The translations under genes and the position numbers were made by a program. DNA of 64,000 bases, taken from assembly GCA_900769645.1 (NCBI GenBank), contig CAAGHI010000032.1, positions 45,589-109,588 on the forward strand, read 5' to 3'. The notes under the pieces are model-generated. The model worked only from the letters and a program-made list of their open reading frames with translations, was not told the origin of the DNA and ran no database searches. Origin of the DNA: Candidatus Gastranaerophilales bacterium. GTDB lineage: Bacteria > Cyanobacteriota > Vampirovibrionia > Gastranaerophilales > Gastranaerophilaceae. Positions 1 through 8,390 of the stretch are shown piece by piece (positions within the stretch are counted from its first letter, which is position 1; every line of letters begins with the position of its first letter).

Positions 1-662
1 TGCAACAAGTGTCGGTAATGTAACTGCAGCAACAACACCGATAATACCGAGGGTGATGAGGACTTCGGCTAAGGTAAATGCAACTTTCTTATGTAGGTTG
101 GCATTGCTATGCCAACACGAAACTGATTTAGATGTAAAGATGCCAAGAGGTATAGATGCGTGGGCAGTTTCGGTTGAATTGTTTTTCTTTCCTTGCAACT
201 GTGTTGAATTAGCAATAGACTGGATTCCGTCGCTGTCGCTCGGAATGACGACTGATTGCGGTTGCTGTGGTTCATATTGTCTCGAATTAGAATTATTTTC
301 ATGAATAGCGGAAACTACCTCTCCGAGGGAGAGGTCACAGTCGTTCACGAGCTTACAGCGAGTGTTACGAATGTGGGAGAGGGGTATATTTGTATTATAT
401 TTACCTTCAATCCCTCTCTCGTATCCGTAACTCGTTTCACTCGAACGGCTACTCTCTCTCCCTAGGAGAGAGGTGCGTAACAAATTATCTTCTTCTGTAA
501 CAGACTTTGCCTCTTCGCATCTCTGCATCTTTGCATCTAAATTTCGCCTAGCTGCCTCGCCTCTTAGCTGCTTAGCTGCTAAACCATCAAATAGACAAGC
601 TACACGGGCTTCTTCGCGATTGCCCCCCCCCCGAGGACTCTTCTAAAATCTAATTTCTTCAT
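1..662 (-). CDS. Prepilin-like protein, left-truncated, phase-OFF by 1 nt
   Basis: The reverse strand carries a type IV prepilin/pseudopilin motif (AFTLAEVLITLGIIGVVAA) at positions 1-81, running off the window. Its frame has no stop from position 1 up to the poly-C run at 623-632. ATG at 662 starts MKKLDFRRVL, which enters this run (10 G on the coding strand). With 10 G translation stops about 10 codons later. With 11 G the frame runs about 200 codons into the pilin motif. The stretch between tract and motif is not pilin-like and contains several intergenic-type repeats read in frame. The start resembles MKKF of the three other prepilins here but the usual 26-codon module is cut to 10. Either a phase-OFF gene or a decaying one. 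The pilin motif is certain, expression is not. Confidence 0.62.
93..142. repeat. Palindromic repeat GTAGGTTGG family, copy inside prepilin frame
   Basis: The hairpin GTAGGTTGGCATTGC/TATGCCAAC is followed by CGAAACTGATTTAGATG. It is nearly identical, in inverted orientation relative to the reading frame, to 19151-19198 in another prepilin gene. Hairpin-only relatives lie between atpA and atpG at 20338-20407. Confidence 0.7.
223..252. repeat. Palindrome TTCCGTCGCTGTCGCTCGGAA inside prepilin frame
   Basis: The sequence around GATTCCGTCGCTG / CGCTCGGAATGACG is an interrupted palindrome of the CGTCATTCCGAG type that is commonly scattered between genes in many bacteria. Here it is translated within the long leader of the left-edge prepilin (as VVIPSDSDGIQS in the 11-G frame). 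Confidence 0.55.
318..473. repeat. Inverted pair of CCTCTCC...GGAGAGGG repeats inside prepilin frame
   Basis: Two homologous units of about 65 bp lie head to head: 318-384 (starts CCTCTCCGAGGGAGAGG, ends GGGAGAGGGG) and 412-473 (reverse orientation, ends CCTAGGAGAGAGG). A third copy is intergenic at 58954-59020. Both units are read through without a stop by the prepilin frame on the reverse strand. Confidence 0.65.
623..632 (-). repeat. Poly-G tract (10 G on coding strand)
   Basis: Ten consecutive C on the + strand. This is the junction between the ATG-proximal segment and the prepilin frame. One more G would join them, so it is a candidate slipped-strand switch. Confidence 0.75.
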
Positions 663-741
663 AAATACTTCCTCTCTTTCAAAAATATATGCATAACAAT
701 TTTAATTATAACATATTTTCACAAGATTTCAAGACTACCAA

Positions 742-780
742 TAAAAAACAAAACGCCCTAAATATAATAAGGACGTTTTG
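742..780 (-). terminator. Rho-independent terminator of typA
   Basis: On the reverse strand an 11-bp stem (CAAAACGTCCT / AGGGCGTTTTG, one G-U pair) with an AT-rich loop is followed by a T-rich run, just past the typA stop codon. Confidence 0.85.
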
Positions 781-805
781 CGATATCAAATTAGTAAATT
801 CTAAA

Positions 806-2605
806 CTAGTTATAGATTTTTCTTGTTAAGTCAGCTTTTCTAATTCTTACATTTTCCGGTGTGATTTCAACCAACTCATCGTCTCCAATGTATTCCATAC
901 ATTCTTCCAAAGACATTTCTTTATGAGCTTGCAATGTAACCATTACATCAGCTGTTGCACTACGCATGTTAGTCAATTTCTTTGTTTTACAAATATTAAC
1001 GACAATATCTTGCGGTTTGTTGCATTCACCGATAATCATTCCACGGTAAACCTTTGTTTTTGGAGTTACAAAGAACACGCCACGATCTTCATATTGAGCC
1101 AATGCATAAGGGATTGCTTCACCTTGTTCGTGCGCAATAATTGAACCATTTCTTTGGCGAGGAATATCACCGGCAAAAGGTCTGTATTCCAAATAAGTGT
1201 GGTACATAATACCTTCACCACGAGTCATTCTGATAAATTCACTTCTGAAACCAATCAAACCACGAGCCGGAATATGGAATGTCATTGTAGTTCTGCCTTT
1301 TGCATTGTTCATTTCTTGCATTTCAGCTTTTCTGCCAGCAAGTCTATCAATGCAGCTTCCTGCATAACCTTCCGGAACGTCTACAATCAAGTTTTCATAA
1401 GGTTCACAGTGAACGCCGTCGATATTTTTATAAATTACTTCCGGTTTAGAAACTTGGAATTCATACCCTTCACGTCGCATTGTTTCAATCAAAATACCTA
1501 AGTGAAGTTCGCCTCTGCCAGAAACTCTGAAAACATCAGTTGAATCAGTATCTTCAACTCTCAAACTTACGTTCTTTTCCAATTCGTCATAAAGTCTTTT
1601 TCTCAATTGACGAGAAGTTACGAATTTACCTTCTGTACCGGCAAACGGGCTGTCATTTACAGAGAAATTCATCTGCAATGTCGGTTCGTCAACCTTAATC
1701 AAAGGCAATGGTTGAGGGTCAGACAATGAACAAATACTTTCACCGATTTGAATATCTGAAAAGCCAGCAATACCAACGATATCACCTGCAAAAGCTTCTT
1801 CAATTTCAGTACGTCCTAAGTCGTGGAAACCGAAAAGTTTTGTAATTTTGCCTTTTTCTTGGCCGCCATCTGCGTGAATTACACAAACTTGTTCTTGAGA
1901 CTTAACCTTACCATTTTCAATACGTCCGATAACAATTCTACCAACATATTCGTTGTAATCAAGTGTTGTGGCACGGAATTGGAAAGGTTTGTCAGCATCA
2001 CCTTTTGGAGGTTTAATGTTTTCCAAAATGCAATCCAACAAAGGAATCATATCTTTTCTTTCATCGTCCAAATCCTTGATAGCAAAGCCATTCAAGCTGC
2101 TTGCAAAAATATAAGGAAAGTCGATTAAATCTTCTCTATCAGTCAATTCAGTGAACAAGTCGAAAACCTTATCCAAAGCTGTTAAAGGTTCTGCTGCCGG
2201 TTTATCGATTTTATTGATTACAACAATAATTTTCAAACCTAATTCCAAAGCTTTTGAAAGCACAAATCTTGTCTGAGGCATAGGACCTTCAGCTGCGTCA
2301 ACAATAAGAAGCGCACCATCTACCATACCCAAAACACGTTCAACTTCACCACCAAAGTCAGCGTGCCCCGGGGTATCTACTACGTTGATTTTTGTATCCT
2401 TATAATTAATTGAAATATTTTTAGAAAGAATTGTAATACCACGTTCTCTTTCCAAATCGTTGCTATCAAGAACTCTTTCTTGAACCTGTTGATTTGAACG
2501 AAAAGCACCTGCTTGTTTCAACAAACAGTCAACAAGCGTTGTTTTACCGTGGTCTACGTGCGCAATAATCGCAATATTTCTAATATTTTCGTTATGTGTT
2601 GTCAT
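806..2605 (-). CDS. typA: Ribosome-associated GTPase TypA/BipA
   Basis: Translational GTPase of the EF-G/LepA superfamily, acting on the ribosome in 50S assembly and stress adaptation. At 599 aa it is the usual family length. G1 is AHVDHGKTT (residues 15-23), followed by RERGITI (switch I), DTPGH (77-81) and NKID (131-134). An EF-G domain V-like region and the BipA C-terminal domain ([12 protein letters not shown] onwards) follow. ATG at 2605 has a TAGGGAAA Shine-Dalgarno a few bases upstream. It is transcribed alone, with its own terminator downstream and a divergent gene upstream. Confidence 0.97.
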   Translation of the reverse strand: MTTHNENIRNIAIIAHVDHGKTTLVDCLLKQAGAFRSNQQVQERVLDSNDLERERGITILSKNISINYKDTKINVVDTPGHADFGGEVERVLGMVDGALLIVDAAEGPMPQTRFVLSKALELGLKIIVVINKIDKPAAEPLTALDKVFDLFTELTDREDLIDFPYIFASSLNGFAIKDLDDERKDMIPLLDCILENIKPPKGDADKPFQFRATTLDYNEYVGRIVIGRIENGKVKSQEQVCVIHADGGQEKGKITKLFGFHDLGRTEIEEAFAGDIVGIAGFSDIQIGESICSLSDPQPLPLIKVDEPTLQMNFSVNDSPFAGTEGKFVTSRQLRKRLYDELEKNVSLRVEDTDSTDVFRVSGRGELHLGILIETMRREGYEFQVSKPEVIYKNIDGVHCEPYENLIVDVPEGYAGSCIDRLAGRKAEMQEMNNAKGRTTMTFHIPARGLIGFRSEFIRMTRGEGIMYHTYLEYRPFAGDIPRQRNGSIIAHEQGEAIPYALAQYEDRGVFFVTPKTKVYRGMIIGECNKPQDIVVNICKTKKLTNMRSATADVMVTLQAHKEMSLEECMEYIGDDELVEITPENVRIRKADLTRKIYN

Positions 2606-2725
2606 ATTTCCCTACTATCTATATTTGAGTAACATTAGTGTAATATTTACACTTATATTCTATATTGCTGATAACTTTTTTTCAAGTTAAGATTTTGTAA
2701 ATTTAATTGCTTTTGTTGCTGTAAA

Positions 2726-2759
2726 TTGACAAAAAGTTGAAACTTGATATAATCTGTTT
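2726..2759 (+). promoter_or_regulatory. Sigma-70 type promoter giving a leaderless mRNA
   Basis: TTGACA at 2726-2731, 16-nt spacer, TATAAT at 2748-2753, then 6 nt and ATG at 2760. There is no room for a Shine-Dalgarno, so transcription probably starts at the AUG itself. Confidence 0.75.
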
Positions 2760-3389
2760 ATGAAAAAATTTTTATTTTTGGGTATTTTTATTTTAACAGT
2801 TACAATGTTTTCTTTTGCAAAAGGTGCTGAACAACATGAACGTATATATAGTTATCCACCAAGTGGAATTGAAACTACAAAAGAGGTAATTCCGCTTGTA
2901 AGCAAGTTAAAAAAATATTTTTATTTTTTATCTTGTTCAATAACTAATAATTCTCAAGAAACTTTATATTTAAAAATTCATAATATTGGGTTGACTGCTG
3001 ATGATATGCTTACAGTATTTGCCAAAGCTGAAGAGAAAAGTCGATCAAAAAATGAATTAAAAGAAGCTGTTGATGGCGTAAAAGAATATGGATCATGTAT
3101 TGGTTCTGTCCCGCTTGCAGAGTTAGGTACTATTGTTTATATAGGTTCTTTGCCTTCTGCATTTGTTAAAACAGTTTTTAAAAAGAAAAATTTATCAAAA
3201 CGTGATATGGAAGCATTGTCAGATGAATATTTAAAAATAAAAGAACTTGAAAAACAAAATATTACAGAAATATTCATTGCTCCTGGGCAAAAAATGCAGT
3301 TATATGGCATTTACTTGTTAGGATGTAAAGGTTCGCCTATTATTGAAATTAACTATAATAATGGTAAAAAACATTTCTTTAAGATTTAG
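2760..3389 (+). CDS. Secreted protein of unknown function
   Basis: I do not recognise this 209-aa protein. It has a clear Sec signal peptide (MKKFLFLGIFILTVTMFSF, then AKG, residues 1-22) and a mixed alpha/beta mature part. A central hydrophobic segment (SVPLAELGTIVYIGSLPSAF) follows a single Cys, and three other Cys are spread along the chain. The C-terminus ends in KKHFFKI, without a cell-wall or outer-membrane anchor. It is expected in the periplasm or outside the cell. Its stop overlaps the 3' end of the convergent MFS gene by 11 bp. A consensus promoter ends 6 nt before the ATG. Confidence 0.85.
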   Translation: MKKFLFLGIFILTVTMFSFAKGAEQHERIYSYPPSGIETTKEVIPLVSKLKKYFYFLSCSITNNSQETLYLKIHNIGLTADDMLTVFAKAEEKSRSKNELKEAVDGVKEYGSCIGSVPLAELGTIVYIGSLPSAFVKTVFKKKNLSKRDMEALSDEYLKIKELEKQNITEIFIAPGQKMQLYGIYLLGCKGSPIIEINYNNGKKHFFKI

Positions 3390-4776
3390 CTTCATTTTTG
3401 TAAGCGACATAAGCAAATGTCAAACAAGCAACACCAAAGAAAATACCAAAGCACATTGTAGTTCTGTATGAATTCAAAAACGCATTTTCGTAGACTTGTC
3501 CATGCTCAATAAACAAATGCCTGAAAGTTTCAAATAGCGTAATCGTTACTGCAACCCCTAAAATATTTCCTAGGTTTCGTGCAAGAGCCAAAATTCCTGA
3601 TGCGAGTCCGAGTTCATTGCGATTTACACTTGTTATAATTGCATTGTTAGACGGAGATTGGAAAAGTCCGTTACCTATTCCCATAACACCTGATGCCATA
3701 ACGATTTGCCACATCGCTGCGTGTTTGTCAAACAAGGTGAACATCAAAAGTGCAACGCAATATGTCGCAGGTCCGGCAACTGTCAAAAGGCGACTTCCAT
3801 ATTTTCCGGACAATCTGCCGGCAATTGGCGCCGTAATCGATAAAGTCAAAGAATAAGGCAAAATTAAAAGTCCCGTCACAAGTGCATTATATTTCAATAT
3901 TTCTTGCAAGAAAAACGGAAGCAAAATACTGTTTGTATACATTGCCATATATGAAGTCATAACAGCAAGGTTCCCAAATGTGAAAGGTCTGATTTTAAAC
4001 ATCGAAAAATTTATCAATGGATAACTAATCTTGTGATCTCGCATATAAAAAAGAGCGCCAAACACAAGAGTCAACACGCCTAGAACAATTATTCTAAGAG
4101 AATTCCAGCCCCAAGCATGTCCTTCTGATATTGCAAGCAACAACGCAAACAAACTAACCGTAAAATAGAAAAAACCTCGATAATCAAATTTGAAGTTTTT
4201 AATATTTGTTTTAACGCCCCTCGGAAGCATTCTATACGCATAAATTACGCCAAAAATTGCAACAATTATACAAGGAACAAAAATTGCATGCCAGCCAAAA
4301 TAATTAATCAAAATTCCGCCCAGCGCAGGACCACTCATTCCACCAATTGCGACAATACAGCCATTCAAACCAAGCGCTTTTCCTCGTCTTTCGTTTTTAA
4401 AAATCGATGCAATAATTGCTTGCGCATTAGAAAGCATTATTGATGCCCCTAGCGCTTCAAGACACCGATATGCAAGCAACAGTGGAAAAGTTGATGCCGT
4501 TGTATTTAAGAAAGCGCCAACACCAAACAAACCAAATCCGAGAGCATAAAGTTTGTTTTTTGGAAAAATATCACCTAACTTTCCAAAAAATGGCAAAAAC
4601 ACAGTCAAAACGAGCATATAAGCAATCATTACCCACTGGATTTCACCCATTGTAACGTGTAAATCTCGCGCCATTGGATAAAGCGCCAGATTTACTGTTG
4701 TGGAATCAAGCATGGCAATAAAATTTCCAACCGCAGTGATTACAAACATTGTCCATTTTAACTTTTTATGTCTCAT
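3379..4776 (-). CDS. MFS multidrug efflux transporter, DHA2 (EmrB/QacA-like)
   Basis: Integral inner-membrane drug:H+ antiporter. At 465 aa with about 14 hydrophobic segments it fits the DHA2 family. The first helix carries MLDSTTVNLALYPMARDL (residues 22-39, the family's D1 motif), and motif A appears as GKLGDIFPKNKLY in the loop after helix 2. The helix 5 region has GPALGG (motif C), typical of exporters. No EmrA-like partner or TetR regulator is adjacent, so the substrate is unknown. TAGAAT lies exactly 6 nt before the ATG, suggesting a leaderless transcript. Confidence 0.9.
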   Translation of the reverse strand: MRHKKLKWTMFVITAVGNFIAMLDSTTVNLALYPMARDLHVTMGEIQWVMIAYMLVLTVFLPFFGKLGDIFPKNKLYALGFGLFGVGAFLNTTASTFPLLLAYRCLEALGASIMLSNAQAIIASIFKNERRGKALGLNGCIVAIGGMSGPALGGILINYFGWHAIFVPCIIVAIFGVIYAYRMLPRGVKTNIKNFKFDYRGFFYFTVSLFALLLAISEGHAWGWNSLRIIVLGVLTLVFGALFYMRDHKISYPLINFSMFKIRPFTFGNLAVMTSYMAMYTNSILLPFFLQEILKYNALVTGLLILPYSLTLSITAPIAGRLSGKYGSRLLTVAGPATYCVALLMFTLFDKHAAMWQIVMASGVMGIGNGLFQSPSNNAIITSVNRNELGLASGILALARNLGNILGVAVTITLFETFRHLFIEHGQVYENAFLNSYRTTMCFGIFFGVACLTFAYVAYKNEAKS

Positions 4777-4815
4777 AAAACTATTCTAACACGAATAAAA
4801 TATTAAATTAGCACT

Positions 4816-6681
4816 TTAATTTTCCGCCTTATACAACCTTGCAAAGAAGCAAGACACGTGCTGAATTGAGTCAACACGAACCCACTGACGTGTGGCTTTG
4901 AACCTAATCGAATTTACAGAACGTTCAGGATTTTTGTGTGAATAATTGTTAATTTCATCATTAAACAAATGGAACTGACACATTGCAACACGTTTACAAG
5001 CATTAAGAAGTTTTTGCGCCAGATTATCCATCTTCAAGTATTTTGCAAGATAATATGCCGCAACAAGCCCCTCTGAACGTGCTCCATCAGGGAAATAGTG
5101 ATCTCCATACTCATAGTAATATCCGCCTTCATAGTCAATATATGGAGAATCATCGTGTTTATATGTCTTTTCAACCATTGTTGCAGCGTCAGTAAAAACG
5201 AAATTGATGTAATTTTGTTTTTGAAAATCCTTATCCTTTGCCCACTCTTCAATAGCCTGCATTAACCATGCATCAGAAGGCAATGCAGTAAACAAATCAG
5301 CATATATTTTTGGTCTTTCGTCTACAATCCAATCAAGAGCCTTTTTAGCAACTTTTCGAACCTCTTTTGCAAGTTTTTCATCATCTAAGAAATTATTTGC
5401 AAAAAGTGCCAACCCTAAGAGCGCTTCCCCAGGATAATAGAAAGAGAATGTTGCCTTTCGTTCCTCATCTGTCATATTGATAAGCGGCTGCCCGCCTTGA
5501 AATTGTGGGTGAATATAGTAGCCCAAAATCTCACCGTTTTCATATACTCGACTCATAATGTGACGTGTATAACCTTTAATATCCTCATCATAAGATTTGT
5601 CACCTGTAAATGAGCGATACTGCATCATTGCAACAAGCAAAACACCTGTTCCGCCAAGTTTTGATTTTTTGTTATAAAAAGCGTAATACCCCTTACCCCA
5701 TTGAGTTTCATGCTCTCGAGATATAGAAATACTCCAATCAACTGCTTTTTTAGCTGCTTTAATATATTTTTCATCAGATGTCAATTCGTAAGCTCTGATA
5801 AGTGCAATAATTCCGCCGCAATGGCGCAAATCGTTGTAATAAAGATTGTTTTCAGGCCTATTTGGGTGCTCATGGTCTTTGCAATTATCCTCGCAGCAAT
5901 CGTAATAGTACAAGAACCGCCCATCATCATACATATTTGCCAAAAGCCAATCCGCAGACTTTATAACCTGCTTAAATAACACGTCATAACTAAATTCTGT
6001 ATAACGAATATTCCCTCTATAAAGCGGAATGCAGTCGTTTTTATAAGTAATAAATGCTCGACTTCGGAATAAATAATATTCATAATCCGTTGACTTTGAA
6101 AGAATTTCAATCCTTTTTGAACGACTATTAGAAAGTTTGCCAATCGGAGTCTTTTTAACAAGAGTTTCCAAAACGGAACGCAATCCCATGTGGCTCAAAG
6201 CTATCGCATCAGTTGGCATGTAATAGTAAGAAATCCCGTCTTTTCTTAGCTCTAAACCATTTATACCGATTTCAAACCTTGAATCGTCAAACCGCTCTGA
6301 ATTCAAGTTTTTTGGAGAAACTTGATGTCTATCAATAACAAATTCAAGCATAATTCGGCATTTATTTTCATCTACCACATCAAAATCAGCAAAACGTTTA
6401 TTTTTACGCAACATTTCAACGTCACGATTTAAAGTTGTCTCAAAATCAGCTCTTTTACTTCCATAACGGATAAACTTTTGACCTGATTGAAAAAGTGTAA
6501 TATAAACAAGGGTTTCAGCCCTACTAAAATCGATAATTCCGGTTAAATCTAAATCCTTGATAGAAAACTGTGCACCGTCTTGTAAAGACTTTCGAACTCG
6601 TTGCAAAATCTTGTTTACAGGTGTAAAATCCTGCTCAAAATAAGCTCTCTCTCTATCGTTTTGTTCTTTAAAATCTAGCAT
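4816..6681 (-). CDS. (alpha/alpha)6-barrel glycosidase-like protein
   Basis: A 621-aa soluble protein without signal peptide. Residues 1-230 are an unrecognised mixed domain. From about 235 on there are repeated helical hairpins with aromatic- and acidic-rich loops (YDDGRFLYYYDCCEDNC, DLRHCGGIIALIRAYELTSD, YIKAAKKAVDWS, YYPGEALLGLALF), the pattern of six-hairpin (alpha/alpha)6 toroids such as N-acylglucosamine epimerases, glucuronyl C5-epimerases and GH88/GH105-type enzymes. Glycan processing is therefore a reasonable guess, but I cannot assign substrate or catalytic residues. TAAAAT lies 6 nt before the ATG with TTGCCA 17 nt further up, so it likely has its own leaderless promoter. Confidence 0.8.
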   Translation of the reverse strand: MLDFKEQNDRERAYFEQDFTPVNKILQRVRKSLQDGAQFSIKDLDLTGIIDFSRAETLVYITLFQSGQKFIRYGSKRADFETTLNRDVEMLRKNKRFADFDVVDENKCRIMLEFVIDRHQVSPKNLNSERFDDSRFEIGINGLELRKDGISYYYMPTDAIALSHMGLRSVLETLVKKTPIGKLSNSRSKRIEILSKSTDYEYYLFRSRAFITYKNDCIPLYRGNIRYTEFSYDVLFKQVIKSADWLLANMYDDGRFLYYYDCCEDNCKDHEHPNRPENNLYYNDLRHCGGIIALIRAYELTSDEKYIKAAKKAVDWSISISREHETQWGKGYYAFYNKKSKLGGTGVLLVAMMQYRSFTGDKSYDEDIKGYTRHIMSRVYENGEILGYYIHPQFQGGQPLINMTDEERKATFSFYYPGEALLGLALFANNFLDDEKLAKEVRKVAKKALDWIVDERPKIYADLFTALPSDAWLMQAIEEWAKDKDFQKQNYINFVFTDAATMVEKTYKHDDSPYIDYEGGYYYEYGDHYFPDGARSEGLVAAYYLAKYLKMDNLAQKLLNACKRVAMCQFHLFNDEINNYSHKNPERSVNSIRFKATRQWVRVDSIQHVSCFFARLYKAEN

Positions 6682-6687
6682 AAAATG

Positions 6688-6716
6688 ATTTTATCATTAA
6701 TTTTTGATATTGGCAA
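6688..6716 (-). promoter_or_regulatory. Promoter of the six-hairpin gene, leaderless type
   Basis: On the reverse strand TTGCCA, 17-nt spacer, TAAAAT, then 6 nt to the ATG at 6681. Confidence 0.6.
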
Positions 6717-6733
6717 ATGTTAAAATATCCACT

Positions 6734-6852
6734 CCTCTCTCTAACTCTGCTTGGTTGTTCGCGATTAACGGGTCTACGGAATGCACCGCGGCTCCACACC
6801 ACCGCGTACTTCCTGCGTTCTCAACGAACAATCCGCTCACCCTAGGGGAGGT
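6734..6852. repeat. GC-richer inverted-repeat element in intergenic gap
   Basis: About 119 bp bounded by CCTCTCTCTAACTC on the left and CTCACCCTAGGGGAGG on the right, with inner inverted partial matches (GTTGTTCGCGATTAACG versus ATTGTTCGTTGAGAACG on the other strand). Base composition is clearly richer in GC than its surroundings. The ends resemble the CCTCTCC family at 318-473 and 58954-59020. No ORF inside. Confidence 0.55.
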
Positions 6853-6879
6853 TATATAATTTTCAATCACAAGAGTAAT

Positions 6880-6913
6880 TGCAATTCTTGGACAAATAGG
6901 CTAAACTTAACCT
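6880..6913 (+). promoter_or_regulatory. Promoter of the Opp/Dpp ATPase gene, leaderless type
   Basis: TTGCAA at 6880-6885, 16-nt spacer, TAAACT at 6902-6907, then 6 nt and ATG at 6914. Confidence 0.6.
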
Positions 6914-7876
6914 ATGACTGAACAAACTATTTTAAAAACCGAAAATCTTACAGTTGAATACATTACAAACAAAAGCGTTTTTGGAGAAAAAACAATTATT
7001 CATGCAGTCAATGGAGTTTCACTCGAGGTAAAAAAAGGTGAAATTCTCGCAATTGCCGGAGAATCAGGTTGTGGGAAATCGACACTTGCAAAAGCGATTA
7101 TCGGTTTGGAACCGGCAAAATCCGGTGAAATTATTTTTGACGGGCAAAATATTTTTTCTTTGAACAAAAAACAGATAAAAGAACTACGCCAACATATTCA
7201 AATGGTTTTTCAAAATCCTTATGCAAGCCTTAATCCAAAAATGAAAATCTTGAATATTTTAAAAGAACCGCTTGAAATTAACACAAAACTTTCAAAAGGT
7301 GAGATTTTAAATATAGTTAAAGAAAAAATCAAACTTGTAGGACTTTCAGAAAGCTGCCTGGACTTGTATCCGCACGAGTTTTCCGGTGGTCAAAGGCAAA
7401 GAATTGCAATTGCAAGAGCCTTGGTGCTTAATCCTGAATTTATCTTAGCTGACGAGCCTGTGAGTGCGCTAGATGTAAGTATTCAAGCACAAGTTATAAA
7501 TTTAATTAAAGAACTTAAAGAAAAATTCGGTCTGACATTTCTTTTAATTACCCATGATATGAGCGTAATTGAGTACCTTGCAGATAGAGTTGCCATAATG
7601 TATTTGGGAGAAATTGTCGAAATCGGCAAGACTTCAGACATCTTTTCAAATCCATTCCACCCATACACCAAAGCGCTTTTAAACTCTGTTCCACAAATGC
7701 AATCAAATAAAAAAAGTTCTAAAAACGTTATGAAAGGCGATCTTCCATCTCCTTCCAATCCACCGAAAGGTTGCAAATTTCACACACGCTGTCCTTACGT
7801 TATGGATAAGTGCAAAACTTGTATCCCTCCGGAAAAAGGAAGCAGTCACAAAGTCAAATGTTTTCTATTTGAATAA
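6914..7876 (+). CDS. Oligopeptide/dipeptide ABC transporter ATPase (OppF/DppF type)
   Basis: Nucleotide-binding subunit of a peptide importer, working on the cytoplasmic face of the membrane. At 320 aa it is full length. Walker A is GESGCGKST (residues 49-57), the signature is SGGQRQRIAIARAL (157-170) and Walker B is FILADEP (176-182), followed by the H-loop (LLITHD). The C-terminal Opp/Dpp extension with paired cysteines (CKFHTRCPYVMDKC) is present, which separates it from other ABC ATPases. No permease, solute-binding protein or OppD partner is adjacent, so it must serve a transporter encoded elsewhere. The gene is predicted to be leaderless. Confidence 0.92.
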   Translation: MTEQTILKTENLTVEYITNKSVFGEKTIIHAVNGVSLEVKKGEILAIAGESGCGKSTLAKAIIGLEPAKSGEIIFDGQNIFSLNKKQIKELRQHIQMVFQNPYASLNPKMKILNILKEPLEINTKLSKGEILNIVKEKIKLVGLSESCLDLYPHEFSGGQRQRIAIARALVLNPEFILADEPVSALDVSIQAQVINLIKELKEKFGLTFLLITHDMSVIEYLADRVAIMYLGEIVEIGKTSDIFSNPFHPYTKALLNSVPQMQSNKKSSKNVMKGDLPSPSNPPKGCKFHTRCPYVMDKCKTCIPPEKGSSHKVKCFLFE

Positions 7877-7895
7877 TCTGTGATATAATCAGGCT

Positions 7896-8348
7896 ATGGA
7901 TAAAAAAGTTATTACAACAAACAGAAAAGCTTTCCACGATTTTACGATTTTGGAAAAATATATTGCCGGTATCGTTTTGACAGGTACCGAAATTAAGTCT
8001 ATCCGCAAAAACGCAATTAATCTTAAAGATAGCTTTTGCAAAATTGAGGATAACGAAATTTTCTTGTATAAATGCCACATTTCACCTTATGAACAGGGAA
8101 ATAGGTTTAATCACGATGCAGAACGCACACGAAAACTTCTTATGACTAAAAAGGAAATCTTAAAAATCCAAAACAAAGTAAAACAAGACAGCTATACAAT
8201 TGTTCCATTGGAAGTTTTTTTGACTCATGGTTTTGCAAAAGTCGAAATTGGACTTGCAAAAGGGAAAAAGCTTCACGACAAACGAGAAGACATCGCACGC
8301 AAAGATCAAAAACGCGAAATGGATAGAGCATCAAAAATTAGATATTAG
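7896..8348 (+). CDS. smpB: SsrA-binding protein SmpB
   Basis: RNA-binding partner of tmRNA in rescue of stalled ribosomes (trans-translation). 150 aa is the normal length. It has the N-terminal NRKAFHDFTILEKYIAGIVL, the GTEIKSIR turn, the conserved HISPYEQGN segment and the basic C-terminal tail rich in Lys/Arg (KLHDKREDIARKDQKREM...). The tmRNA gene itself is not in this window. TATAAT sits 6 nt before the ATG within the short gap after the ABC ATPase gene, so smpB probably has its own leaderless promoter. Confidence 0.97.
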   Translation: MDKKVITTNRKAFHDFTILEKYIAGIVLTGTEIKSIRKNAINLKDSFCKIEDNEIFLYKCHISPYEQGNRFNHDAERTRKLLMTKKEILKIQNKVKQDSYTIVPLEVFLTHGFAKVEIGLAKGKKLHDKREDIARKDQKREMDRASKIRY

Positions 8349-8390
8349 AATGGTTTCAAACTTCATTATTAAAATTTAAGGAAGGTTTAT

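Noticed and set aside
53..465. Forward-strand ORFs of 69-83 codons at the left edge
   Set aside because: They are antisense shadows of the prepilin frame and its repeats, without RBS.
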